Source: Bacillota bacterium
Lineage (GTDB): Bacteria > Bacillota > Clostridia > Oscillospirales > Oscillospiraceae
Assembly: GCA_021770445.1 (NCBI GenBank)
Contig: JAETQY010000012.1
Span: forward strand, 1 to 53,017
Direction: 5' to 3'
Length of the DNA: 53,017 bases
In this document: piece by piece, positions 1 through 7,348 of the stretch
How the letters are laid out: every line of letters starts with the position of its first letter
How positions within the stretch are numbered: the first letter of the stretch is position 1
Made by a program: the position numbers and the translations under genes
The notes under the pieces: model-generated
What the model was told of the DNA's origin: nothing
Database searches by the model: none
Seen by the model: only the letters and a program-made list of their open reading frames with translations

Positions 1-1
1 G

Positions 2-115
2 CTATCTCCGGACGACTGGAACCGTCAGGTGGCGGAGATACAGGAGCTGAAGGATACTGCTCTAAGAGGAACCATAACCTTAAAAGAACTGAAAGTACAT
101 TTGGCAGGCTATTAA
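2..115 (+). CDS. C-terminal 37 codons of a gene cut by the window edge
   Basis: Frame 2 is open from the first base to a TAA at 113-115 and encodes a charged, helix-like tail that begins LSPDDWNRQVAEIQELK and ends LKVHLAGY. The composition is protein-like, but I do not recognise the family. It lies next to accessory-element remnants, so it may be the end of a mobile-element gene. No start or domain is visible. Confidence 0.4.
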   Translation, partial: LSPDDWNRQVAEIQELKDTALRGTITLKELKVHLAGY

Positions 116-140
116 GTTCCTGAGAACCCTTAAGTTAGGC

Positions 141-260
141 TCACGCCGGGCGCTCTTCCGTATAGTGATTCAGCTCGTTCGCCATTTCCCATGCCAGATG
201 GAAACCGCAGATAAAACCATCCACGGAACGTTTCTCAATGATTCCAATGATTGCCGTCAT
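141..260 (-). pseudogene. C-terminal fragment resembling DUF6809 proteins
   Basis: The reverse strand from ATG 258-260 to TGA 141-143 encodes 39 residues containing GFICGFHLAWEMANELNHY and ending EERPA. From memory, this GF-x-GF-LAW-x-NELNHY tail is typical of the DUF6809 family of about 100 residues found in conjugative and integrative elements of gut Firmicutes. Only the last third is present and no Shine-Dalgarno precedes the ATG. The frame stays open upstream for a few codons but with unrelated sequence, so this is most likely a decayed remnant. The DUF assignment is by recall. Confidence 0.45.
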
Positions 261-289
261 GGGAGACGACTTGGGAGATATAATCGACT

Positions 290-345
290 GACAAAAGAAA
301 AACGGCTATATCAAGCATAACACTTGATATAGCCGTTATTTCTTT
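290..345. terminator. Bidirectional intrinsic terminator
   Basis: A perfect 15-bp inverted repeat (301-315 with 323-337) has a 7-nt loop. An A-rich tract lies on the left (about 292-305) and ATTTCTTT on the right, so it can terminate transcription from either side. It separates the decayed left edge from the helicase promoter region. Confidence 0.8.
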
Positions 346-412
346 GCGAGTCCGCTTGAAAACGCCAGTAAAAACGGCAATCTGAAACCTCGTTATATGA
401 TTCTTCCGCTTC

Positions 413-544
413 TCACAGGCACACTCCCGCCCGGTATGTAACCGTCACCTGATGCCCTACCGCCGTCCGGTCCGCCCGCTCAAACTTCATCGTTCGTATG
501 GGCGTCATCCTCTTGGAAATGATAAAGTTGAAGTTTTCCTTATT
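413..544 (-). pseudogene. Possible C-terminal remnant of an unidentified protein
   Basis: Between stops the reverse strand encodes 43 codons with a protein-like stretch (around FIISKRMTPIRTMKFERAD, then HQVTVTYRAGVCL). There is no start codon with a ribosome binding site, and the open stretch overlaps the -35 of the helicase promoter on the other strand. It could be the tail of a deleted gene or chance. I do not recognise the family. The rest of 116-572 holds only the fragment and terminator listed separately. Confidence 0.2.
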
Positions 545-556
545 TCAGGCTATACT
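528..556 (+). promoter_or_regulatory. Sigma-A promoter of the helicase gene
   Basis: TTGAAG (528-533) and TATACT (551-556) are separated by exactly 17 nt, 38 nt upstream of the proposed ATG at 594. Confidence 0.6.
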
Positions 557-593
557 ACCTACAGATGAATGAATGGGAGAGGAGGGGTTCGCC

Positions 594-2810
594 ATGTCCA
601 AGCATGGCCGTGGAAAATACTGCACCTTATCCATATTAAAGAGGCGGGGCTGGAATGAGGAGCTGATCCGTGAACTTCTCCCTAAGCCGCGCTATATGAT
701 GGCTGGCGGCCATCCCGTCCGATTTTGGGCCAAGGAGGATGTGTACGAGGCGGAGCAAAACCCCCGTTTTCTCAGCGAAAAGGGGAGAGCGCGTCCGGCG
801 GACGACTCCGCCAAGTCACCCACGCCGGGGACGAAGCGGGCCTGCGCCCAGCTGAATCAAGCCTGGAGTCCGTCGGGGCACGACGGCTCCTCGGTCTGGC
901 TTCTGGCGGAGCACTACCACCACGCCCTGATCAGCCAGCTCCCCGCTGTCTCCAAGAGTCGGATGCAGCGCGCCTCCCAGGCCACGGCCTGGATCGGCGA
1001 GTTTTTGGCCCTGGAGCAGCGGTGCGACAGCAAGCAGCTGTCCGTTATTTTGAAAAACTTCCTCCGGGCGGGCCCCTGGCTTGGGGAATATTCCGACCAT
1101 CCCTTGGTGGAAAAAGTATGTTCCCGCTACACCCAGGTGCTGCTGGCCGCCGCCGGACAGGTCGTCGCGGACTTCACCGCCGCCCAGCCGGAGGCCGATC
1201 TGGACAGCTTTCTGCGCCTGAAGGGCTTTCCCCCGCGCCTCCTGCTCGGCGAGGGGTTGGCCACGGTGTGGTCGGTGTGGTATGTGCCCCAGGCGATCCG
1301 CACCAGTCTATCCTTGCTCATCGCTCTGAATCCCAAGGACGAATACCCGGAGGCCCGCCGTCTGCACCGGAAATTTGTCCTCCACCTGGGCGGCACAAAC
1401 ACAGGCAAGACCTACGCCGGCTTCCAGCGGCTGCGCCGAGCGAAGACAGGGGTCTATCTGGCGCCCCTGCGCCTGCTGGCCCTGGAGGCCCAGGAGACCC
1501 TGCTGGACGCCGGAGTGGCCTGTTCCCTGTCCACCGGCGAGGAGGAGGACCTCCGGGAGGGGGATACCCACATGGCCGCCACCGCGGAGAAGCTGGATCT
1601 GAAACAGCGTTATGACGTGGCGGTCATTGACGAGTGCCAGATGATCGCCGACGGGCAACGGGGCTACGCCTGGACCCGGGCCATTTTGGGTGTGCTGGCG
1701 GAGGAGGTCCACCTGTGCGCCGCCCCGGAGGCCAGGGATCTGCTCATCCGCCTTATCGAAAGCTGCGGCGACAGCTATGAGGTGGAGGTCCACCAGCGGA
1801 CCACCCCTCTGATTTGTATGTCCCACACCGTCGACTACCAGCGGGTACAGCCGGGGGACGCCCTCATCACGTTTTCCAAGGTGGGTGTGCTCAGCGTGGC
1901 AGAGGACCTGCGCCAAAGCGGCAAGGAGCCGGCCATCATCTACGGAGCCCTGCCCTATTCCACCCGCCGCAAGCAGATGGAGGGCTTTTTGGCAGGGGAG
2001 ATGGAGTATATCGTCTCCACCGATGCCATCGGCATGGGACTGAATCTGCCCATCCGCCGGATCATCTTTATGGAGACGGAGAAGTTCGACGGTGTGGAAC
2101 GCCGGGAGCTGAAGCCGGAGGAGATCAAGCAGATCGCCGGCCGGGCGGGACGGTTTGGGATGTACAACCGGGGCTTTGTGGGTGCGACCCAGAACCTGCC
2201 CGCTATCCGGGCGGGGCTGGAGGCGGTCATCCCGCCGCTGCAATACGCCGTGGCCGGCTTCTCCGACCTGGTCCTCCAGGTGGACTTCGATCTGCTGGAG
2301 GTGCTCACCCAATGGAATCAGATGCCCACTGTGGAGCCCTACCGCAAGCTGGATATCTCCCGCTATATCACCATCATCTCCAAAATGCGGGAGATGGGCT
2401 TTGTCCTCACCCGGGATCAGGAGCTGCGGGCGGCCAATATCCCCTTTGACGAGCGGGAGGAGGCGCTGCGGGCGCTATTTTTCCAGTTTCTCCAGTGCTG
2501 GCAGCAGGGGGAGAGTTTGGAGCAGCCCGGTCTGCCCGAGGAGGAGCCCACCCTTCCAGAGCTGGAGCTGTACTACAAAAAGCTGGACCTCTATTTCTCC
2601 TTCTCCAAGACCTTTGGCTGTCCGGTGGATGAGGACAAGCTCTACGACACCCGGGAGCGGATAGCCGACGAGATCAACGAGATATTGCTCCACCGGCTGC
2701 GCAATAACATCCGCTTCTGCGACCGCTGCGGGAAGGCCCTGCCCCTGCATCACAGGGGACGGCTGTGCGATGCCTGCTACCGAAAGGGCCGCAGGTTCCG
2801 GTGCAGCTAA
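594..2810 (+). CDS. SUV3-type DExH RNA helicase with C-terminal zinc ribbon
   Basis: Predicted ATP-dependent RNA helicase (738 aa) of the SUV3/Ski2-like superfamily 2 branch, best known from mitochondrial RNA turnover. The Walker A motif GGTNTGKT lies near residue 265, the motif II DECQ near 346 and the motif VI QIAGRAGRFG near 512. These spellings, especially T-x-GKT with DECQ and QIAGRAGRFG, are characteristic of SUV3. About 260 residues precede the helicase core. The last 35 residues carry two CxxC pairs (CDRCG and CDACYRKG) that could bind zinc. I chose ATG 594 over 573 because GGAGAGGAGGGG ends 6-8 nt before it. It is monocistronic, with its own promoter and a strong terminator. RNA degradation or rRNA quality control is an inference from the family. 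Confidence 0.85.
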   Translation: MSKHGRGKYCTLSILKRRGWNEELIRELLPKPRYMMAGGHPVRFWAKEDVYEAEQNPRFLSEKGRARPADDSAKSPTPGTKRACAQLNQAWSPSGHDGSSVWLLAEHYHHALISQLPAVSKSRMQRASQATAWIGEFLALEQRCDSKQLSVILKNFLRAGPWLGEYSDHPLVEKVCSRYTQVLLAAAGQVVADFTAAQPEADLDSFLRLKGFPPRLLLGEGLATVWSVWYVPQAIRTSLSLLIALNPKDEYPEARRLHRKFVLHLGGTNTGKTYAGFQRLRRAKTGVYLAPLRLLALEAQETLLDAGVACSLSTGEEEDLREGDTHMAATAEKLDLKQRYDVAVIDECQMIADGQRGYAWTRAILGVLAEEVHLCAAPEARDLLIRLIESCGDSYEVEVHQRTTPLICMSHTVDYQRVQPGDALITFSKVGVLSVAEDLRQSGKEPAIIYGALPYSTRRKQMEGFLAGEMEYIVSTDAIGMGLNLPIRRIIFMETEKFDGVERRELKPEEIKQIAGRAGRFGMYNRGFVGATQNLPAIRAGLEAVIPPLQYAVAGFSDLVLQVDFDLLEVLTQWNQMPTVEPYRKLDISRYITIISKMREMGFVLTRDQELRAANIPFDEREEALRALFFQFLQCWQQGESLEQPGLPEEEPTLPELELYYKKLDLYFSFSKTFGCPVDEDKLYDTRERIADEINEILLHRLRNNIRFCDRCGKALPLHHRGRLCDACYRKGRRFRCS

Positions 2811-2895
2811 AGGCAGGTTCGTACTTTCCCTACCATGAATTATTACTATTACGAAATCTCTTTCATATCCTTCCCTAAAAACACTGTATCGGTTC

Positions 2896-2939
2896 AAAAC
2901 CGGACTATCCACTGCGGCGCAGCGGATAGTCCGGTTTTT
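2896..2939 (+). terminator. Intrinsic terminator after the helicase gene
   Basis: A 20-bp stem with one mismatch (2896-2915 with 2919-2938) is followed by a T run at 2935-2939. The stretch 2811-2895 holds no recognisable feature. Confidence 0.85.
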
Positions 2940-3005
2940 GAGTAATTTCTCAGTCCCTGCGGATACACACGGTAAACTCATCGACCTTGTGGATATGTAC
3001 CAAAT

Positions 3006-3176
3006 TTACCCAAGCCTTTTTTCCAGATCCAGCATCCCGCCGCAGAACCGCTCCCACGGTTTCAACGTTATCTGTGACGGGTCGCCCTCCCGAATCCGCA
3101 TAGTGCGGCGGATCTCTTTGGGAATGACGACACGGCCCAGGTCGTCGATGCGGCGCACAATACCAGTTGCTTTCAT
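3006..3176 (-). pseudogene. Truncated AbrB/SpoVT-type DNA-binding protein
   Basis: The 56-residue product starts with a near-consensus AbrB/SpoVT N-terminal domain (MKATGIVRRIDDLGRVVIPK, then EIRRTMRIREGDP), the swapped-hairpin DNA-binding fold of transition-state and spore regulators. After GDP the usual strand (about LEIYTDxxGEVILKKY) is replaced by unrelated residues and the frame stops at 3006. Intact family members run about 80-180 residues. The start is firm: AAAAGGAG lies 7 nt upstream of the ATG. A deletion or frameshift has removed the rest, so the residual protein may still bind DNA weakly or be non-functional. It sits beside other remnants at the left edge of the window. Confidence 0.65.
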
Positions 3177-3277
3177 ATCAAAACTCCTTTTTTCTGTAGT
3201 GGATATGTCTGTCTGGCAAAAGATAGTATGTACAATATTCCGCGCATGATACTGATGCCAGCCTTGGGGATGTATGG

Positions 3278-3330
3278 AAAAAATCCCCCGCTCACATCCA
3301 GGGCAGACGCGCCTTGGAGGAGCGGGGGAC
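3278..3330 (-). terminator. Terminator of the glycosyltransferase/GtrA unit
   Basis: A 10-bp stem (3284-3293 with 3320-3329) is followed, reading the minus strand, by six T residues (complement of 3278-3283). It lies just downstream of the GtrA-like gene. Confidence 0.7.
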
Positions 3331-3349
3331 ATTTATTTTGCGGGATCAT

Positions 3350-3835
3350 TCAGCTTTTGAACACCCAGAATTTGTTCATTAGATAGTTGTAGAAGATGGT
3401 GATACAGGCCGTGGGCAGCTTGGCCAGCACATTGACCAGATGGTCGGGCACAACCCAGGCCAGGAAGGGAGCGGAGAGGACCCTGGTAAAAACGGCCAGG
3501 CTCAGGGAGGAGATCAGGAGATAGCCCGCGCTGGTGGTGAGGTAACGGGCAGCCTCTCCCCGGGTAACTCTGTCCCGCTTCTGGAAGGTCCAGAATTTGT
3601 TCCAGATGAAGGAGTGGATATTGGCCACCGCGTAGGCAATGGCGTTGGAGATATAGAGCCCGGCGGCCACCGTTGTCTCCAGCAGGACCAGGGTGGGGCC
3701 TTCCCCCACAACCCAGCGGTCCATCACATAGAATACCACAAAGTCCACTAGGGTATTGAGTACGCCAATAATACCGAATTTGAGGAATTTCTTCGGGTCA
3801 AAGAGGCGGATAAAATGGATCAGTTTCTCTTTCAT
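3350..3835 (-). CDS. GtrA family membrane protein (putative polyprenyl-linked sugar flippase)
   Basis: Small membrane protein (161 aa) with about four hydrophobic segments and the GtrA/DPMS signature region near the N-terminus (FLKFGIIGVLNTLVDFVVFY) plus a closing YNYLMNKFWVFKS. GtrA proteins are thought to flip or hold polyprenyl-phosphate-linked sugars for cell-surface glycosylation. ATG 3835 is preferred because AGGAGC lies 6 nt upstream; a GTG 15 nt further up is inside the SD itself. It follows the GT2 gene by about 30 nt and is probably co-transcribed with it, matching the usual pairing of a polyprenyl-phosphate glycosyltransferase and GtrA. Confidence 0.8.
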   Translation of the reverse strand: MKEKLIHFIRLFDPKKFLKFGIIGVLNTLVDFVVFYVMDRWVVGEGPTLVLLETTVAAGLYISNAIAYAVANIHSFIWNKFWTFQKRDRVTRGEAARYLTTSAGYLLISSLSLAVFTRVLSAPFLAWVVPDHLVNVLAKLPTACITIFYNYLMNKFWVFKS

Positions 3836-3865
3836 AAATCGCTCCTGCACAGGGCTGGCCAGGGG

Positions 3866-4573
3866 TTACGGTCCGTCCTTCCGCACGGCGCGGCGGATGC
3901 GGAATACGTCCCAGAACATCCGCAGACTGTCCCTGACCACATGTACCTTAGACTCCCGGAAATTGATGACGGACACCGGAATTTCTTCCACCTTCAGGCC
4001 CAGCTTGTCCGCCCGCATGAGGACCTCGAAGTCAAAGGAGAAGCCGTCGATGGTACAACTGGAAAAAATCTGGCGGGCGGCCGCCTGGCGGTAGCCCTTG
4101 ATGCCGCACTGGGTGTCGTAGGTCAGGCCGGACATCCTGCGGGACAGTAGGCCAAAGCACTTGGACATCAGAACCCGCAGGGGAGGATAGTTCCGATAGC
4201 CCTCCTTGTCCAGATGCCGGGAGCCGATCACCAGGTCCGCCCCGGAGGAGGCGAAGCGGTCCAGCATTACGCCGAATACGTCTGTCCCGTAGGCCAGGTC
4301 CGCGTCGGTGCACAGGATGATGTCGCCCCGGGCGGCCAGCATGCCTGTCCGGACAGCCCGGCCCTTGCCGCGGTTGGGACTATAGCTCTCCAGCCGGACG
4401 TGGGGGTCCCGGCAGCCCAGCACCAAACCGGTCATGTTGTCTGTGCTGCCATCGTCCACAAGAATGATCTCATAGTCCTCCACCAGCTCCGCCAGCTTGG
4501 CGGATACCGTGTGAAGGGTATCCTGTATGATTTTGCTCTCGTTGTATGCGGGAATTACCAGTGATACCTTCAT
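3866..4573 (-). CDS. Dolichyl-phosphate-mannose-synthase-like GT2 glycosyltransferase
   Basis: GT-A fold glycosyltransferase (235 aa) that should transfer a sugar from an NDP-sugar to a polyprenyl phosphate. Visible motifs: MKVSLVIPAYNES at the N-terminus, VDDGSTD near residue 40, a GKGRAVRTGM stretch, TDADL (the DxD-like metal site) near residue 95, and VIGSRH. The C-terminus lacks the large membrane domain of GtrB-type enzymes, so GtrA downstream probably supplies membrane function. The start at MKVSL is family-typical, with GGAGGG about 11 nt upstream. Longer in-frame N-termini are unlikely. The sugar cannot be predicted. Confidence 0.85.
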   Translation of the reverse strand: MKVSLVIPAYNESKIIQDTLHTVSAKLAELVEDYEIILVDDGSTDNMTGLVLGCRDPHVRLESYSPNRGKGRAVRTGMLAARGDIILCTDADLAYGTDVFGVMLDRFASSGADLVIGSRHLDKEGYRNYPPLRVLMSKCFGLLSRRMSGLTYDTQCGIKGYRQAAARQIFSSCTIDGFSFDFEVLMRADKLGLKVEEIPVSVINFRESKVHVVRDSLRMFWDVFRIRRAVRKDGP

Positions 4574-4612
4574 TGGCGCAAAAGCCCTCCGTTTAGCTTG
4601 CAATTCCTTCCT

Positions 4613-4641
4613 ATCGTATACTTTTTCGCCTGGAATGTCAA
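4613..4641 (-). promoter_or_regulatory. Promoter of the GT2-gtrA unit
   Basis: On the minus strand a perfect TTGACA (complement of 4636-4641) and TACGAT (complement of 4613-4618) are spaced 17 nt. Confidence 0.55.
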
Positions 4642-4688
4642 GGAAATTCCGCTGAATGCATAGATGGAAAGGGAAACTGATTTTCCTC

Positions 4689-4717
4689 TTGCGTTCCCGG
4701 AAAAAAACGGTTATACT
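4689..4717 (+). promoter_or_regulatory. Promoter of hbd
   Basis: TTGCGT (4689-4694) and TATACT (4712-4717) with a 17-nt spacer, giving a leader of about 80 nt before the ATG at 4802. Confidence 0.6.
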
Positions 4718-4801
4718 GGTAGACAAGAGAGCGGGGCCGGGCGACCGGCCATTCCCCGCCGGAGCGGTCCGGCAATACTAATTTTTAGGAGGAAAACAGT
4801 T

Positions 4802-5638
4802 ATGAAAGTAGCGATTTTCGGCGCCGGCACCATGGGCAGCGGTATTGCCCAGGTATTCGCGGCTAAGGGCCACACCGCCCTGATGTACGCCAGCAGCGTG
4901 GCCTCCGCCCAGCGGCACAAGGACAACCTGGACAAGTCCCTCCAGAAGCGAGTGGACAAGGGCAAGATGGACCAGGCCGCCAAGGACGCCCTGATGGCCA
5001 ACGTGCTGGTGGAGGAGAAGTCCGCTGCCGCCGACGCCGACCTGATCATCGAGTGTGTGAAGGAGGACATGGCCACCAAGAAGGAGCTGCTCAATGAGCT
5101 GGACGCCATGTGCAAGGAGGGCACCATCTTCGCCTCCAACACCTCCTCTCTGTCCATCACTGAGATGGCCCTGGGCCTGAAGCACCCTGTGATCGGTATG
5201 CACTTCTTCAACCCCGTGCCCAGCATGAAGCTGGTGGAGGTCATCCGGGGCGCCAATACCGACCAGGAGACCTTCGACTTCATCTTCAACCTGTCCAAGG
5301 AGATCGGCAAGGAGCCTGTCGAGGTGGCCGAGGCCCCGGGCTTTGTGGTCAATAAGATTCTTATCCCCATGATCAACGAGGCGGCCGACCTGCTGTACAC
5401 CGGCGTGGCCTCCGCTGAGGGCATCGACACCGCTATGAAGCTGGGCGCCAACCACCCCATGGGCCCCCTGGCCCTGGGCGACCTGGTGGGCCTGGATGTA
5501 TGCCAGGCCATTATGGACACCCTGTACAATGAGACCGGCGATCCCAAGTACCGCTGCTCCCTGCTCATCCGCAAGATGGTCCGGGGCGGCCTGCTGGGCC
5601 GCAAGACCGGCAAGGGCTTCTACGACTACAGCAAATAA
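4802..5638 (+). CDS. hbd: 3-hydroxybutyryl-CoA dehydrogenase
   Basis: NAD(P)-dependent 3-hydroxyacyl-CoA dehydrogenase (278 aa) that interconverts acetoacetyl-CoA and 3-hydroxybutyryl-CoA in butyrate formation. The Rossmann motif [14 protein letters not shown] lies at residues 7-20. The catalytic histidine region [18 protein letters not shown] is near 136-153, followed by the family's [16 protein letters not shown] helix, and the end is [13 protein letters not shown]. Length and motifs match stand-alone clostridial Hbd. The start is fixed by TAGGAGGAAAACAGTT. It is monocistronic here, with its own promoter and terminator, and the crotonase and thiolase genes are not in this window. Codon use is very GC-biased, suggesting high expression. 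Confidence 0.93.
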   Translation: MKVAIFGAGTMGSGIAQVFAAKGHTALMYASSVASAQRHKDNLDKSLQKRVDKGKMDQAAKDALMANVLVEEKSAAADADLIIECVKEDMATKKELLNELDAMCKEGTIFASNTSSLSITEMALGLKHPVIGMHFFNPVPSMKLVEVIRGANTDQETFDFIFNLSKEIGKEPVEVAEAPGFVVNKILIPMINEAADLLYTGVASAEGIDTAMKLGANHPMGPLALGDLVGLDVCQAIMDTLYNETGDPKYRCSLLIRKMVRGGLLGRKTGKGFYDYSK

Positions 5639-5645
5639 GCAGAAA

Positions 5646-5681
5646 AAACGCGCCCACCCCCGCGGGGGTGGGCGCATTTTT
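5646..5681. terminator. Bidirectional terminator between hbd and aroQ
   Basis: A 12-bp GC-rich perfect inverted repeat (5650-5661 with 5664-5675) is flanked by AAAAAA on the left and TTTTTT on the right. It serves convergent hbd (plus) and the aro operon (minus). Confidence 0.88.
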
Positions 5682-6118
5682 TATGTTCGGACGATATCAC
5701 ACAGCAGTCGCAGGGCCTCCAGATAGCCCTCCAGCCCGTGGCCCTTGATGGTGGCCACGCAGGCCGCCCGGATGTAGGACACATGGCGGAAGTCCTCCCG
5801 GCTGTCCGGGTCGGAGATGTGGACCTCCACAGTGGGGATGCCCACTGACTTTACCGCGTCAAGCAGGGCCACGCTGGTGTGGGTGTAGGCGGCGGGGTTG
5901 ATGATAATGCCGTCCATCTTGTCAAAGTAGGCCTCCTGGATGGCATCCACGATCTCCCCCTCGCAGTTGGACTGGAAAAACCGGACACTCACCCCCAGCC
6001 GCTCCGCCTCGGCCTGGATCATATCCGCCAGGTCGTCGTAGGTGGCCGTGCCGTAGATTTCCGGCTGACGAGTGCCTAGAAAGTTCATATTAGGGCCGTT
6101 AATCACCATTACTTGCAC
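5681..6118 (-). CDS. aroQ: Type II 3-dehydroquinate dehydratase
   Basis: Dehydrates 3-dehydroquinate to 3-dehydroshikimate, shikimate pathway step 3. The 145-aa length and motifs fit the dodecameric type II enzyme: INGPNMNFLG at the N-terminus, RQPEIYG with the catalytic tyrosine loop, NPAAYTHTSVAL, and VHISDPDSREDFRH with the active-site histidine and arginine. The start is GTG at 6118, 6 nt after GGAGGG and in the family-typical place. It overlaps the end of the aroE-aroK gene by 20 nt, so translation is probably coupled. It is the last gene of the aromatic operon. Confidence 0.92.
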   Translation of the reverse strand: MQVMVINGPNMNFLGTRQPEIYGTATYDDLADMIQAEAERLGVSVRFFQSNCEGEIVDAIQEAYFDKMDGIIINPAAYTHTSVALLDAVKSVGIPTVEVHISDPDSREDFRHVSYIRAACVATIKGHGLEGYLEALRLLCDIVRT

Positions 6119-7343
6119 AAAAATCCCTCCAAATTAGCTGGGCAGTTTGTTCCAGCGCCACGCTGTTGTCGATCACCACGTCGGCCGCCGCCTGGTACAA
6201 GGGTCTCCGGGCTCGGTACATCTCCGCTAAATTCCCCGCCTGGGACAGGGGGCGGCCGTCCCTGGGCAGAAGGACCAACTCCCGGCGGAGGAAATACACC
6301 CGTCCGGTGCGGCGCAGGGCAGCCCGGTTGTCCTCCCGGAGCACTGACCCGCCGCCGGTGGCGATCACTTGGCCATCCTTGGCACAGACATCGGCCAGCA
6401 CCTGAGCCTCCAGTGCCCGGAAGGCCTCCTCGCCCTCGTCCCGGAAGATGTCCGGGATGGACCTGCCCGCCCTGCGGACGATTTCTCCGTCCAGGTCCAC
6501 CAGGGGCCGGCCGGACAGAGCGGCCAGCTCCTGGCCCACGGTGGTCTTGCCGCAGCCCGGCATCCCCACCAGAACGATGTTGGTCCGGTCATGCCAGAGC
6601 TGAGCGACGATCTTCTCGGTCTCCTCTGTAGGGACTGTGCGGTCAAAAAACAACTCCTCCGCCCGCACCGCCTGGGCCACTAGCATGGGTAGTCCGCCGC
6701 TGCGGCGCAGGCCGCATTCCTTCGCCTGGAGGAGCAGGTCGGTTCGGCTGGGGTTGTAGATCACATCCAGTACCGCCTCCAGCTCGGGCAGGCGAGACAG
6801 GTCCACCGGCCGGCCAGACATGTTAGGCCACATGCCCACGGGGGTGGTGTTGACCAGGACATGGGCGTCGGCGTGGCGGTCCAGGTTGTCGTAGTTGTCT
6901 GGGCCAGAGCGGGAGACCACTACAGGCTCTCGGGCGCCCGCCTGCCGGGCGGCGGCCTGGGCAGTGAGGGAGGCCCCGCCGCTGCCCAGAATGACAACCT
7001 TTTTTTGAAACAGGGTGACATTTGCCCGGCAGAGCATGTACAAAAAGCCGTCGATATCGGTGTTGTAGCCATACAGTTTACCGTCAACCCTTCGTACAAG
7101 AGCGTTGACAGACCCGATGGCTTGGGCGCCCTCGTCGATTACGTCGCAGAAGGGCATCACATCCCGTTTGTAGGGCATGGTCACATTCAGCCCGCCCAGG
7201 TCCTCCCGGCGGAGGAAGCCCTCCAGCTCATGGGGTTCCAGCTCAATGAGCCGGTAGTCCTCGCAGCCCAGGGCCTTGTGAATGGGGACGGACCAGCTGT
7301 GGCCCAGCTTTCGGCCCAGGAGGCCGTAAACTTTTTTATTCAT
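6099..7343 (-). CDS. aroE-aroK: Fused shikimate dehydrogenase-shikimate kinase
   Basis: A 414-residue bifunctional protein for shikimate pathway steps 4 and 5. Residues 1 to about 245 are shikimate dehydrogenase: KLGHSWSVPIH for shikimate binding, NVTMPYK with the catalytic lysine, and GSGGASLTAQAAARQAGA as a Rossmann loop, then NTTPVGM. Residues about 253-414 are shikimate kinase: Walker A GMPGCGKTTVG, a DLDGEI motif, FRxxEExxFR around residue 300 and GGGS for shikimate binding. Both halves keep their key residues. An SD (GAGGTG) lies inside the end of pheA, 5 nt upstream. The two activities sit next to each other in the pathway, so the fusion may channel shikimate. Confidence 0.92.
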   Translation of the reverse strand: MNKKVYGLLGRKLGHSWSVPIHKALGCEDYRLIELEPHELEGFLRREDLGGLNVTMPYKRDVMPFCDVIDEGAQAIGSVNALVRRVDGKLYGYNTDIDGFLYMLCRANVTLFQKKVVILGSGGASLTAQAAARQAGAREPVVVSRSGPDNYDNLDRHADAHVLVNTTPVGMWPNMSGRPVDLSRLPELEAVLDVIYNPSRTDLLLQAKECGLRRSGGLPMLVAQAVRAEELFFDRTVPTEETEKIVAQLWHDRTNIVLVGMPGCGKTTVGQELAALSGRPLVDLDGEIVRRAGRSIPDIFRDEGEEAFRALEAQVLADVCAKDGQVIATGGGSVLREDNRAALRRTGRVYFLRRELVLLPRDGRPLSQAGNLAEMYRARRPLYQAAADVVIDNSVALEQTAQLIWRDFCASNGD

Positions 7344-7348
7344 ATAGT

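Noticed and set aside
1308..2312. 334-codon antisense frame inside the helicase gene
   Set aside because: The helicase motifs on the plus strand are decisive and the antisense product has no recognisable fold.
2938..3249. 103-codon plus-strand frame over the AbrB fragment
   Set aside because: It overlaps the terminator and the SD-backed AbrB fragment on the other strand and has no SD.
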